DNA of 48,426 nt from an uncultured Lachnospiraceae bacterium (GCA_910577115.1 CAJTMC010000030.1:1-48426); one strand, 5' to 3'. Numbered from the stretch's first letter, positions 1 to 8,894 are shown. Notes: generated by a model not told the origin, from the sequence alone. Made by a program: numbers and translations.

Positions 1-32
1 AGAGTGATGCTGCTCTCCCGCTCCTTACAGCA

Positions 33-51
33 TCCGCATTTTATATGCGGA
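33..51. other. Hairpin in unassigned left-edge sequence
   Basis: A perfect 7-bp stem (TCCGCAT/ATGCGGA) with a 5-nt loop is visible. A second, bulged stem follows (TTCTCC at 74-79 against GGAGAA at 104-109). The first 141 bases contain only short open frames, the longest running from the window edge to a stop at 112-114, and none is recognisable. The two stems could belong to a structured RNA or a phage intergenic signal. I cannot assign them to any family. Confidence 0.3.
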
Positions 52-141
52 AAGGGACGGGACAATGCAAGGAATTCTCCTAGCCGTAATGTGGAAAGAA
101 ACGGAGAACAGTAAAACTCTAACACTGTAAGTATTACAAAA

Positions 142-609
142 TTAGAAAAAAGTAATCCTAAATAACTTTGTATACGCTCTTCTAGGGTGTGGTGATTTAG
201 GAGTAGATTTGTTATTGGGATTATTACTCTTCCCTTTTTGATATACTATTTTATCTTTACTTAATTTTATTATATTGCTGATTTCTAATTTTACATCATA
301 TTCATTGTTGCATTTAGAAAACTTTTTGTATGTATGAAAACGCTTTATTTGGGGTTCCAAATCGTAGTATTCTATTATATTTGATAAAAATTTAACTATT
401 ATACGTGATAGATTGGTTGCTTCCTTTAAATAAGGCACATTTTTATTATTAAACCCAATTTCATAATCCATCGTATTTGTTATACTGCCTATCACCAAAA
501 TATTATTTTTGATATCAAAAAATGCAGGTTCTAACGACCACGCTTCACGATTTGCGTCATCCATTACAAATCCAAGTAGTACTCGTTTTTGTAATAGTAT
601 GATATTCAA
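142..609 (-). pseudogene. Fragment of an unknown gene, weakly AcrVA2-like C-terminus
   Basis: This 155-codon frame starts only at a TTG with no ribosome binding site. The frame stays open a little further upstream to a stop at 637-639, which suggests that a 5' part is missing. The gene is AT-rich and lies opposite to the phage genes. The C-terminus contains SPKSPHPRRAY. From memory, this vaguely recalls the Pro-His-x-Arg-Arg-x-His segment near the C-terminus of the widespread AcrVA2-like family (about 300 residues), whose members are mostly of unproven function. The expected following Trp/His residues are absent, so even if related it is degenerate. The 22-bp repeat at 592-613 overlaps its 5' end, consistent with truncation by a rearrangement there. 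Function unknown; an anti-CRISPR role should not be assumed. Confidence 0.35.
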
Positions 610-613
610 ACAA
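592..613. repeat. 22-bp direct repeat, left copy
   Basis: This is an exact 22-bp copy of positions 1133-1154, which span the start codon and first five codons of the tape measure gene. In this left copy the frame reads MIFKQ and then diverges, ending at a TAG about 13 codons from the ATG. The two copies bracket a 519-bp stretch holding an antisense gene with its own leader and terminator. Confidence 0.9.
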
Positions 614-646
614 CTATACAGTTCTTTTGATTTGTTTTAGTAATAA

Positions 647-672
647 AAGACCTATTCATGAAGATAAGTCTT
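647..672 (-). terminator. Intrinsic terminator of the small antisense gene
   Basis: On the minus strand a 9-bp stem (AAGACTTAT pairing with ATAGGTCTT, one G-U pair) encloses an 8-nt loop and is followed by a T-rich run (TTTATTA). It lies 17 bases beyond the stop of the 690-1019 gene, so that gene is an independent transcription unit. Confidence 0.6.
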
Positions 673-689
673 AATTTACATGTAATATT

Positions 690-1019
690 TTATAACAAAG
701 CTATTATGACATTTACAATCTCAAATATAATTCCAACAATAATTATATTTTTGATAAATCTAATATCTCCTGCTAGTTGATGTAAATCATCATATAAAGG
801 ATTGCTTATAATATTGTCTTGTTTTTCTTTTATAAGTTGTTCTTGTTTTTTTACTTCTGATTGGTATTTTTCTCTTTCAACCGATTTACCAGAAAGAATA
901 TACTCTGCGGCTTTAACGGCTTCTTCGGATGATTCTTCATCGTCCAGTATTTCTTGTAAATCTTTTAAATCATACATTGAAAATTGTTCAATTAATGTTT
1001 GGTATAATTTGTTCTCCAT
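690..1019 (-). CDS. Small single-pass membrane protein, unknown function
   Basis: A 109-residue protein starting MENKLYQTLIEQF. I chose the ATG at 1019 because a TGGAGGCG ribosome binding site lies 8 nt upstream; a start five codons earlier would overlap that site. The N-terminal half is acidic and helical (around EILDDEESSEEAVKAAEYIL), a charged Lys/Glu/Gln-rich stretch follows (residues about 50-70), and the last ~22 residues form one hydrophobic segment (FIKNIIIVGIIFEIVNVII). It is likely a tail-anchored protein with its N-terminus in the cytoplasm. The gene runs against the phage tail genes, has its own hairpin-rich leader (1061-1128) and terminator (647-672), and lies between 22-bp direct repeats. 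This is the layout of an accessory phage cargo (moron) gene. I do not recognise the family; superinfection exclusion or another membrane-acting function is possible but unproven. Confidence 0.6.
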   Translation of the reverse strand: MENKLYQTLIEQFSMYDLKDLQEILDDEESSEEAVKAAEYILSGKSVEREKYQSEVKKQEQLIKEKQDNIISNPLYDDLHQLAGDIRFIKNIIIVGIIFEIVNVIIALL

Positions 1020-1060
1020 GATAAACGCCTCCATTTTTTATTTATATCTTATTTAAAATA

Positions 1061-1128
1061 AACGTACTTCCACAATACGTTAAAGTACTATCTCCACAAT
1101 AGTAACATAAAACTGTCTCCACAACAGT
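1061..1128. repeat. Three tandem mini-hairpins, covarying stems, shared loop
   Basis: Three inverted repeats follow each other with a 24-25 bp period. The first (1061-1081) is AACGTA, loop CTTCCACAA, TACGTT. The second (1086-1104) is TACTAT, loop CTCCACA, ATAGTA. The third (1112-1128) is ACTGT, loop CTCCACA, ACAGT. The stems differ but each remains self-complementary, while the loop core TCCACA is constant, so structure appears to be conserved. Read on the minus strand the loops are TGTGGAG, with GGA exposed, in the 5' leader of the gene at 690-1019. On the plus strand they sit 12-79 nt upstream of the tape measure start. Confidence 0.8.
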
Positions 1129-1132
1129 AATT

Positions 1133-1154
1133 TAATAGTATGATATTCAAACAA
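1133..1154. repeat. 22-bp direct repeat, right copy
   Basis: Exact copy of 592-613. It covers the seven bases before the tape measure ATG and the first fifteen bases of the gene. The arrangement fits insertion of the 519-bp intervening block at the tape measure start with duplication of 22 bp, or a recombination event between phages. Confidence 0.9.
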
Positions 1155-4100
1155 TGGTTAAGTGATATAAATAAAGTATCTGTTTCTTTAGATAGTCTAA
1201 ATAATATTAGGTTTGATTCTAATAATATTATTATAACAGAAACATACACAAATGCAATAAGAGGTTTAAACGAAGAACAGGCACGTTATGTTTTAACTAA
1301 ACGTAATGTCAATGAAATTGATCAAAATAATTTGTTAATTAAAGCTGGTATTATTAGTGCTAATGAAGGAATTGAAGCCACTGAATTGTCAAGACAATTA
1401 GTTCTTCAAGGGCTTAATAAAGAAATAGCAGAAGCACTAATAGAACAAGAAGCTGGGAATAATGCAGTTAAGTCTAACATTGTTTTAACAAAAGAACAAA
1501 CTGCTTCCATTCTTAAACAAGCAGAGGCAAGAAAACTTTTATCGGTAGAGCAAAGCAAGAATATAGCAGATGATATAAAAGAAACAACAACTAGTCTTGA
1601 AGAAGCAACTGCTGAAACAACGCAGGCTACTGCAAAGCTTGGGAGTATGAGCAGTATGCTATCAAGAGGTGTGTCCAAACTTGGTAAAAGTTTTATGTCG
1701 TTTTTATCCATATTTGTTTCAAGTCCAGCATCTGTTATTGCTACAATTACAGGAAGTATTATAGGATTGACCTATGTAATCGGAAAACTTCAAGATACTG
1801 CCAAAAATGCAGCAGATAAAGCTTCGGAATTCTCTTCATTAATGAGTTCTATAAATTCAACTTATAATAGTGAAGCTCAATCTTTAGAAGAATTAACAGA
1901 AAAATATAAAGATTTAAGACAACAATTAGTTGCTGCGAAAGGCAATGAAGAAGAGACTTATAGTATTAAATCACAATTATTAGAATTACAAAAGCAATTA
2001 AATGAAATTTATGGTGACGAATACGACAAAGTAAATCTTGTAACAAATGCATATAAAGACCAGACAAGTGTTTTAGAGGGAAATGCACGTCAGAAAGCCC
2101 AAAATTATTTAAATAAACATGTTGATGAAATTGAGGCAGCTACTCAAAAAATGACCAAAGAATACACTTATGAACTGGGAAGTTTTAGTTATGGACTAGC
2201 TGATGCAAATATAGGTAATGAATTATATAGCCAAATTAAGCAACTTGCTGAAAAAAGCGGTATTAAATGGGTTAAAAGAAAGGGATTTGTCTTTAAAGGA
2301 ACTGCTGAAGAAGCATCTAATGCGATAAATGAGTTTATGAAAAATGTTAGAGAATTGGAAAATTCAAGAAACGATTTACCAGATTATTTCTTTGACAGTT
2401 TTCAAGTTTTTTTCAGTGATATGTCTAAGCAGCTAAACTATGCTGATAGTATTTTGGATGGATATAAAGAAACATATGAAACCACTCAAATTGCTCAAAT
2501 TGCATCTGATACGGAACTTTCAAAAGGATACAATGATGCAGTCTCTGCTGTCGAAGATTATAACGAGGCTATTTTAAAAAGTGAAGATCCCTATAATGAT
2601 GAAAATGTAAAAAAAGCATGGGACAATATTCAGACTATAAAACAGGGAATCCAAGAAAATGAAGATGAATGGGGGCGATATTCTAATATTATGAATAATG
2701 TCTTTGCAGAAGCAAATGATGATATATATTCATTCTATAACACAATGCAAAATGATAATAGTCTTTTAAAAATGGCTGATGATTTAAGAGGATTATCAGA
2801 AACTGACTTACAAGCAATGGCTGATGATGATATTGATGATTCTTTTGATAGATTATATAAAAAAGCAAAAGAATATGAATTAGAAATACAAGATGTTATT
2901 AATTTGCTTGTAGAACTTGGATATGTACAAGGAGAAGTTCAAAGTTCAACCTCTAACTTTAAAAACCCTATTTCATTATCCATCACCAAAACAATAGACC
3001 AACTCAACACCCAGCTCAAGCCGGCATTTGATTCTTTGTCAGCTGCATGGAGCAATATTTTTATGTTAGATGACAACAATAAAGAGATCTTTTCACTAGA
3101 CTCTGTTAATACTGATATGCTCTACTCTATTCAGGATGCTATTTCTAAATTAAATGGCGTTGAAGGTGTATCAATTGATTTATCTTCCTATGAGAATTTA
3201 GCAAAAGTTTTAGGTAATCTCGGTTCTAACGCCGATGATGTAAAAAACAGTTTTAATGAATTAGCATCTTCCATTATTGATGGAGTCAATGTTACTAAAG
3301 GATTTAATGACCAAACAAAAAATCTATGTGCCCAACTGCTTAAAGAAATGGGAATCGCTAACGCTGATCAAATTGTACTTGAAAAGTTAAACCAGTCAAA
3401 AATTCAGCAAAAAGCAGCTTCAATTGATTTTTCCGATGCTACTGCTGATGAAATCAGAAGTTTAACCGCTTACGGTGAAAAGTTGGGTTTTGCAAGTCAG
3501 CAGGTTTATGGATTATATTTACAACAACTGCTTGTAAATAATGACCCGTTACAAACTAAAAGTTCGATTCTACAATTAATAGGTTTATGTCAAGCTGGCA
3601 GTGAAACTGCTGATACATTAGTTGATTTATATGATATTATGGATGCTATTAGTAAAGGACAGCAGAAATTAGCAAACGGTGAACTTACTGCCGCACAGGC
3701 AGAGGTTACTAAGTCTGAAATTGAAAAATTGAAGAAAAAAATGTCTGATAAAGTCAATAATATGATATCTTCTAATACTGAAATAGATTGGAGTGGTACA
3801 AATAATTTAAAATCTCCATCTTCATCATCCTCTGATAAAGATTTATGGTTAGAGGAATACAAAAGAAAACTTAAAGAACTCGAAAACATGCGTGATAAGG
3901 GTATTATCAACGAACGTGAATTTTTCGACCAGTCAGAAATGCTTCTCAACATATACTTGAAAGATTCGCAGGCACATATCAAAAAATATGAAGAGGAAAT
4001 ATCCGACGCTGAAAACCAACTCCATGATGACTGGAATGCCGCTTATGATTCCGATGCGGAGAACCTCAAAAAGTGGCAGGAAAAGAAGCTTATTAACATG

Positions 4101-7100
4101 GCAGACTATTACCGGTCCATGATGAATTTACAGGATGAATATTACAACAGCGAAGCACTAAAGCTTAAAAACCTTGCGGATGAAATGGATGCTGAATATG
4201 GCAGGATGGGTAATGTAAATCTGAAGAACAGACCGCAGGTTGACGCAGCTGTGATGCAGTCCGCAGGATGGACAGAATTTGACGGCGATTATGGGACGGT
4301 ATATTCACAGACATATTCTTTTGACAATGGCAAGCAGATTGTAGTCACCCCGATACTTCCAGATGGCACAGTCCTCTCGCCTGAACAACTGGACAGCTAT
4401 GTAAGGCAGATGATGTCGGGGGAGGATATTGACGTAAATATCAAACTTGGCATGTTTGAGGGGGAAAATTCCATTGAACAGGCTGAGAAATTTGCAGTGG
4501 GACTCCATGACATGCAGGAAGAATATTATGCCCTTAAACAGACATTTTCGGAAAACCCGTACGGCGATTTCACCGAAGACCAGCTTAAAGCTGTCGAGGA
4601 ACTGACAAAGACACTGGAGGAACACAAAAATCAGTTAAGCGGGGAACTGGGCGGAATCAAATCAGCTTATGATGACCTTATCGAGATCCGTGATTCTTAT
4701 AATGAACACGGCAAAATCAGCGTTGACCAGTACCAATCATTATGCGATATGGGATTTGAATACCTTGCACTGCTCTCTGATGAAAGCGGCGCACTCTCCC
4801 TTGACGAAGACGCTTTCCAAAGACTTACGGATGCAAAAATACAGCAGATGCAGGTAGACATGGCATTACAGGCGGCAGACCTCATTAAGAACATCCAGAC
4901 CGAGGAACAGGCTGTAAGATATCTTGCCGACGCATACGACAACGCTGCGGCAAGTGCATTAGGCATGGCAGAAAACATTCTTTATGCAGCCAAAACCAAT
5001 GCAGAACTTATGTATGGAACAGACAGTGCACAGTCACAGGCGGCTGCAAACATTGTCAAAGGATACGAAAACTCCAAACTGCTCGCAGGAAATATAGGCT
5101 TTAAAATGCAGTCAGGGGAAGGAAATAAAGAGGACAAAGAAGAAAAGAACTTCCTCAAAACATTTGACTGGATCGGAACACTCCTTAAAAAGTTATCCGA
5201 CAAAACCTCAAAGCTGATTGACAAAGTAGACAAATTTTACAACTGGCAGAAGAAAAATTCCATGATAAACCGCGCCGTCAAAGCGGCGGATAAGGAAATA
5301 AACCAAAACGAACTTGCCTACCGGTTATACATGAAAAAGGCTGATTCCGTCGGGCTCGGACTGAACTACGTCCGCAAGGTACAGGACGGCACCCTTTCGT
5401 TTGAAGACATTACAGATGAGATGCTTTCCGATAAGATTGACAAATATCAGGAATGGTACGATAAGGCGCAGGACTGTCTTGACACGATTGAGGACTTATA
5501 TGACAGACAGCGCGACTTAATCCGGCAGAAGCTCAACAACGTGCTTGACTATTACAGCGACATGGACAGTTACCTCTCTTCCGTCACTTCCAAAATTGAG
5601 TCGATTATCTCGCTCAATGACGAAATGGGGAAACGCTCTTCCCTTACGGAGCTTGTGGAGCAGTTTGCAGCCGTTTCGGACCGTCTTGAAAACAACACCA
5701 CAGCAAAAAATACCGCCGCGGCAGGAATGACAGACGACACCGCTGTTTCAGAAGTTTCATTCGGGGATTCGAAGAAGGTTGCCGAAGCAAGAGAACACGA
5801 CAGAAAGGAGCTTACCGTTTCCATACAGTCGAAAATCGACGCCCTCGACGTAAAGAAAACAGGAGCCTACGAAAGGCTTGCCGACAACATTGCAAAAACG
5901 CAGGCACAGATCGACAACTACAGGGACAGGGGCTGGGATAAATCAAAGGCAAAATCGTATGAAAAGCTTCAGAAGAAACTACAGGATTACCATGACTTAC
6001 AAAAAGCACTTGACGAAAATGCCACGTCAGACACCATCGCGAACTATGAAAAGATCTACACCAAATACCAGAAGCTACAGAACAAGCTCGACAGCGGGAA
6101 ATCCCTGTCAAAGTCTGAGCAGAAGCACTATGATTCCTATGCAGAACAGCTTGACGGTTTAAAGGTGCAGGGACAGTCCAAACTTGACAGACTGCGCAGC
6201 GAACTGGCGGAGGCTGACGGCACCGCCGCAAAGCAGTCCGAAGCTGACAGAATAAAGGGTAAAATTGACTCCGTACAGTCAGATCTTGAAAATACCGCAA
6301 CATACCAGAGCCTGAAAAGAAAAATAGAAACTACCCAAATCAGTATTGCGGAGTTTGACAAGGCGGGATATGACAATCTTACCAATAAACAGAAAAAAGC
6401 CTACGCCAAGATGCAAAAGCAGCTTGAGGACTATTACGCGCAGAAGAAATCCCTTGACGAGGGCGCAACCGCGTCAAATATAGCGGAGTACAACAAAACA
6501 TATCTTGCATGGAAAAAGTTACAGGACAAGATTGATAACAAAAAAACCCTTTCCACAGACGAGCGGAAAAAATACAACGAATACAGGGAGCTTCTTGACG
6601 GCTATTCCAGCGAAAAGTCGGACATGGTATCGGAATTAAATAACGCACTTGCAGAGGCATCTGACCCGTCCGACAAACTCGGCCAGATCAAAAAGACCTA
6701 TGAAGAAGCCTCCAAAGACCTTTATGACAGCTACCAAAACCAGATTGACAGCATAAACAGCGGAGCGGAAGGGACGGCACATTACCAGAACCTGCTTGCG
6801 AAGGCGCAGAACCTTGAAGCAAAGAAAGCAGATAAAAAGAAAAACTTCACCGCATCAGACCAAGCAAAGCTGGACGAATACAATGCCGAACTGGAAGCGC
6901 TGCGCGCGGGCGCAACGGGCAGCAATATCGGGAATTACATGAAAACCTGGAAGGCATGGTATAAGCTGGAACTCAAACGTCAAAAGAATGGTTCGCTTAA
7001 AGGCAGCGATATAACAAACTATGATAAATATACAGCACTGTTAAAAGCATGGAACGAGGAAAAGCAAACACAGATCAGCGACCTGCACTCCCTTATGGAA

Positions 7101-8825
7101 GACGACCTGGAACAGCTTAAGAAGACATATGACGAAAACATGGCGGAAGCAGAGTCCGAAGTCAATGACTACTATGCAAATCTTTACTCCCTTGCAAAGC
7201 AGATCGCGGAATATAACATCTCGTCTTTGCAGACACAGCTTGACTATCTCGATTCGTATATCTCTTACTATAAAGAGCTTGTGTCATTATACGATTCCTT
7301 CAGCGGGGAAAAGCTTACGAAGATCCTGACGGATTTAGACGAAAATACACTTGCCAAAAAGACGGACGTGTATGAAAAGTACCTCAATACGTTACAGGAC
7401 AAGTATAATACCACCCTTGCGGAAATGAATGAATACAGACAGCTTCTTGGCGCACTTGACAGCAATGATTTCGAATCATCAATGGAGCTGTTCAACAAAG
7501 CAATGGAAAACTACAAGTCAGAAGGCAATGACGCAATGGCTGATAAGCTGCAGTCCGTATTAAACCTGCTGAACGAACGTGCCGCTGACGCTGACAACTG
7601 GGACGAATATGCCGACCAGTGGGCGAATGAATGGGAAGAGGCATTATCCTCTGCAAAGCAGGAGCTAATCGGAACTGCATCGGAAATACAGGATATCAAT
7701 GACGCTTTAAGGGAAATACGCTTTGAGAATATTACAGATGCAATTGAGGAACTTGACAGGGCAGCGGGAATCTTATCTTCTATCGAGGGGCTGATACAGG
7801 ACGGCTGGCTTTTTGATGACGGACAGATGACCGAATACGGACGTGCCAAAACAGCGCTGCTGGTATCACAGCTTGAGGACGCGCAGGCAAAAGCAGATGC
7901 CTATTTAGACCTTTACAATGAAATACAAAACAACAAGGACACCTATGCTTCCGACAAAGCCTATCAGGCAGATTTAAACGACGCTCTGCAGAATTACTAC
8001 GATGCACTGGGCAGCGCCGCTTCTTTTGAAAACAGCATTATGGATTTAATGAAACAGAATGCCGAAGAAGAAATTAACAGCTTAAAAGACGTTATTGAAG
8101 CACGCAAAAAGGCATTGCAGTCAAAGAAAGAATACTACGACTACGATAAATCCATCCGTAATTCGCAGAAGGAAATTGACAGTCTCAAGGCACAGATTGA
8201 CGCACTTGAAAACCTTTCCGGCGCAACAGACGCCGCAACAAAAGCAAAGCTTGCGCAGCTTAGGGCAGAACTTGCACAAAAGGAAGAATCATTGCAGGAG
8301 ACAAAAGACGAGCATACTTTTAATTTACAGATTGACGCACTCGACGAGTTTGCCGATTCTTTAACAAACGCGCTTGACAATTCCTCAAAATCAGTCGAGG
8401 AAATCCTAAAGGAGCAGAAAGAAACCGTCGAATCCGCAAAGGAGCTGTACCAAACATCAGCCGAAAGCATCAGCGTCATATTGCAGAAGCTGGAAGCATT
8501 TTATAAGGGAAAAGGAGCCTTAAGCGATGAAGCGCTGCTTGGACTGGTCGGCGAAAATGTATTCCAGTATGCACAGGCTAATACGCCTCAGATAGCTTTT
8601 CATGCGGAAACAGCAATTCCTGACATTATTCGGGAACGGAATGCCGCGCCGCCAATTAATGTTCATTATGACAGCCTGATACATGTCGAAGGGAATATTG
8701 ACAAAGAAGTCGCAGATTTACTGCCAGAACAATTAGAACAAAGCTACCAATATGTAGTACAGCAAATATACAGCGATATCCGATCAGTTAGCAGTGTCAA
8801 ACCCGCTGCAAGATCAGTAATATAA
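1140..8825 (+). CDS. Phage tail tape measure protein (2561 aa)
   Basis: This protein sets tail length and is threaded through the tail tube during genome injection. The N-terminus (residues 1-150) is the helical repeat-like region typical of long tape measures. A hydrophobic segment follows around residues 184-220 (VSSPASVIATITGSIIGL), then very long coiled-coil stretches rich in Lys, Glu, Gln and Asp. Three diverged ~150-residue repeats occupy residues 1577-1990. The C-terminus (INVHYDSLIHVEGNIDKE) matches the usual end of this class. Helix rise predicts a tail of roughly 380 nm if the whole protein spans it, although repeats and folded parts make this approximate. The start lacks any Shine-Dalgarno sequence, and an in-frame stop lies at 1128-1130. 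Codon use is AT-rich up to about 3840 and clearly richer in G/C afterwards, suggesting a mosaic gene. The distal tail and baseplate genes follow downstream. Confidence 0.9.
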   Translation: MIFKQWLSDINKVSVSLDSLNNIRFDSNNIIITETYTNAIRGLNEEQARYVLTKRNVNEIDQNNLLIKAGIISANEGIEATELSRQLVLQGLNKEIAEALIEQEAGNNAVKSNIVLTKEQTASILKQAEARKLLSVEQSKNIADDIKETTTSLEEATAETTQATAKLGSMSSMLSRGVSKLGKSFMSFLSIFVSSPASVIATITGSIIGLTYVIGKLQDTAKNAADKASEFSSLMSSINSTYNSEAQSLEELTEKYKDLRQQLVAAKGNEEETYSIKSQLLELQKQLNEIYGDEYDKVNLVTNAYKDQTSVLEGNARQKAQNYLNKHVDEIEAATQKMTKEYTYELGSFSYGLADANIGNELYSQIKQLAEKSGIKWVKRKGFVFKGTAEEASNAINEFMKNVRELENSRNDLPDYFFDSFQVFFSDMSKQLNYADSILDGYKETYETTQIAQIASDTELSKGYNDAVSAVEDYNEAILKSEDPYNDENVKKAWDNIQTIKQGIQENEDEWGRYSNIMNNVFAEANDDIYSFYNTMQNDNSLLKMADDLRGLSETDLQAMADDDIDDSFDRLYKKAKEYELEIQDVINLLVELGYVQGEVQSSTSNFKNPISLSITKTIDQLNTQLKPAFDSLSAAWSNIFMLDDNNKEIFSLDSVNTDMLYSIQDAISKLNGVEGVSIDLSSYENLAKVLGNLGSNADDVKNSFNELASSIIDGVNVTKGFNDQTKNLCAQLLKEMGIANADQIVLEKLNQSKIQQKAASIDFSDATADEIRSLTAYGEKLGFASQQVYGLYLQQLLVNNDPLQTKSSILQLIGLCQAGSETADTLVDLYDIMDAISKGQQKLANGELTAAQAEVTKSEIEKLKKKMSDKVNNMISSNTEIDWSGTNNLKSPSSSSSDKDLWLEEYKRKLKELENMRDKGIINEREFFDQSEMLLNIYLKDSQAHIKKYEEEISDAENQLHDDWNAAYDSDAENLKKWQEKKLINMADYYRSMMNLQDEYYNSEALKLKNLADEMDAEYGRMGNVNLKNRPQVDAAVMQSAGWTEFDGDYGTVYSQTYSFDNGKQIVVTPILPDGTVLSPEQLDSYVRQMMSGEDIDVNIKLGMFEGENSIEQAEKFAVGLHDMQEEYYALKQTFSENPYGDFTEDQLKAVEELTKTLEEHKNQLSGELGGIKSAYDDLIEIRDSYNEHGKISVDQYQSLCDMGFEYLALLSDESGALSLDEDAFQRLTDAKIQQMQVDMALQAADLIKNIQTEEQAVRYLADAYDNAAASALGMAENILYAAKTNAELMYGTDSAQSQAAANIVKGYENSKLLAGNIGFKMQSGEGNKEDKEEKNFLKTFDWIGTLLKKLSDKTSKLIDKVDKFYNWQKKNSMINRAVKAADKEINQNELAYRLYMKKADSVGLGLNYVRKVQDGTLSFEDITDEMLSDKIDKYQEWYDKAQDCLDTIEDLYDRQRDLIRQKLNNVLDYYSDMDSYLSSVTSKIESIISLNDEMGKRSSLTELVEQFAAVSDRLENNTTAKNTAAAGMTDDTAVSEVSFGDSKKVAEAREHDRKELTVSIQSKIDALDVKKTGAYERLADNIAKTQAQIDNYRDRGWDKSKAKSYEKLQKKLQDYHDLQKALDENATSDTIANYEKIYTKYQKLQNKLDSGKSLSKSEQKHYDSYAEQLDGLKVQGQSKLDRLRSELAEADGTAAKQSEADRIKGKIDSVQSDLENTATYQSLKRKIETTQISIAEFDKAGYDNLTNKQKKAYAKMQKQLEDYYAQKKSLDEGATASNIAEYNKTYLAWKKLQDKIDNKKTLSTDERKKYNEYRELLDGYSSEKSDMVSELNNALAEASDPSDKLGQIKKTYEEASKDLYDSYQNQIDSINSGAEGTAHYQNLLAKAQNLEAKKADKKKNFTASDQAKLDEYNAELEALRAGATGSNIGNYMKTWKAWYKLELKRQKNGSLKGSDITNYDKYTALLKAWNEEKQTQISDLHSLMEDDLEQLKKTYDENMAEAESEVNDYYANLYSLAKQIAEYNISSLQTQLDYLDSYISYYKELVSLYDSFSGEKLTKILTDLDENTLAKKTDVYEKYLNTLQDKYNTTLAEMNEYRQLLGALDSNDFESSMELFNKAMENYKSEGNDAMADKLQSVLNLLNERAADADNWDEYADQWANEWEEALSSAKQELIGTASEIQDINDALREIRFENITDAIEELDRAAGILSSIEGLIQDGWLFDDGQMTEYGRAKTALLVSQLEDAQAKADAYLDLYNEIQNNKDTYASDKAYQADLNDALQNYYDALGSAASFENSIMDLMKQNAEEEINSLKDVIEARKKALQSKKEYYDYDKSIRNSQKEIDSLKAQIDALENLSGATDAATKAKLAQLRAELAQKEESLQETKDEHTFNLQIDALDEFADSLTNALDNSSKSVEEILKEQKETVESAKELYQTSAESISVILQKLEAFYKGKGALSDEALLGLVGENVFQYAQANTPQIAFHAETAIPDIIRERNAAPPINVHYDSLIHVEGNIDKEVADLLPEQLEQSYQYVVQQIYSDIRSVSSVKPAARSVI
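5868..7110 (+). repeat. Three ~150-residue internal repeats in the tape measure
   Basis: Units begin at about 5868, 6303 and 6783 (residues 1577, 1722 and 1882), spaced 145 and 160 residues apart. Each starts with a Tyr-led helix (YERLADNIAKTQ, YQSLKRKIETTQ, YQNLLAKAQNLE). Each continues to an ATSDTIANYEKIY-type segment (ATASNIAEYNKTY, ATGSNIGNYMKTW), then a Lys-rich linker and KYNEYRELL-like helix. They are clearly diverged duplications, as expected for tail-length change by repeat gain. Confidence 0.75.
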
Positions 8826-8834
8826 CTGCCATGC

Positions 8835-8867
8835 AAAACCGCACTCTGAAATATGAGTGCGGTTTTT
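8835..8867. terminator. Strong intrinsic terminator between tape measure and Dit genes
   Basis: A perfect 12-bp stem (AAAACCGCACTC/GAGTGCGGTTTT) with an 8-nt loop is flanked by A and T runs, so it could work on either strand. It lies 10 bp after the tape measure stop and in front of the distal tail gene. This is unusual inside a late tail operon. Confidence 0.85.
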
Positions 8868-8894
8868 AAATATCAAAACAAGGAGGTGTTTTAT

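Noticed and set aside
802..1056. Plus-strand open frame opposite the small membrane protein gene
   Set aside because: It is the Ser/Cys-rich reverse reading of the real minus-strand gene and runs through its ribosome binding site.
1061..1128. Hairpin array as a CRISPR array
   Set aside because: Units are only 24-25 bp, the stems differ from unit to unit, there are no spacers between constant repeats and no cas genes are near.
5812..6303. Long minus-strand open frames inside the tape measure gene
   Set aside because: They are reverse readings of a coding sequence with strong codon bias; none has a ribosome binding site or a plausible protein composition.
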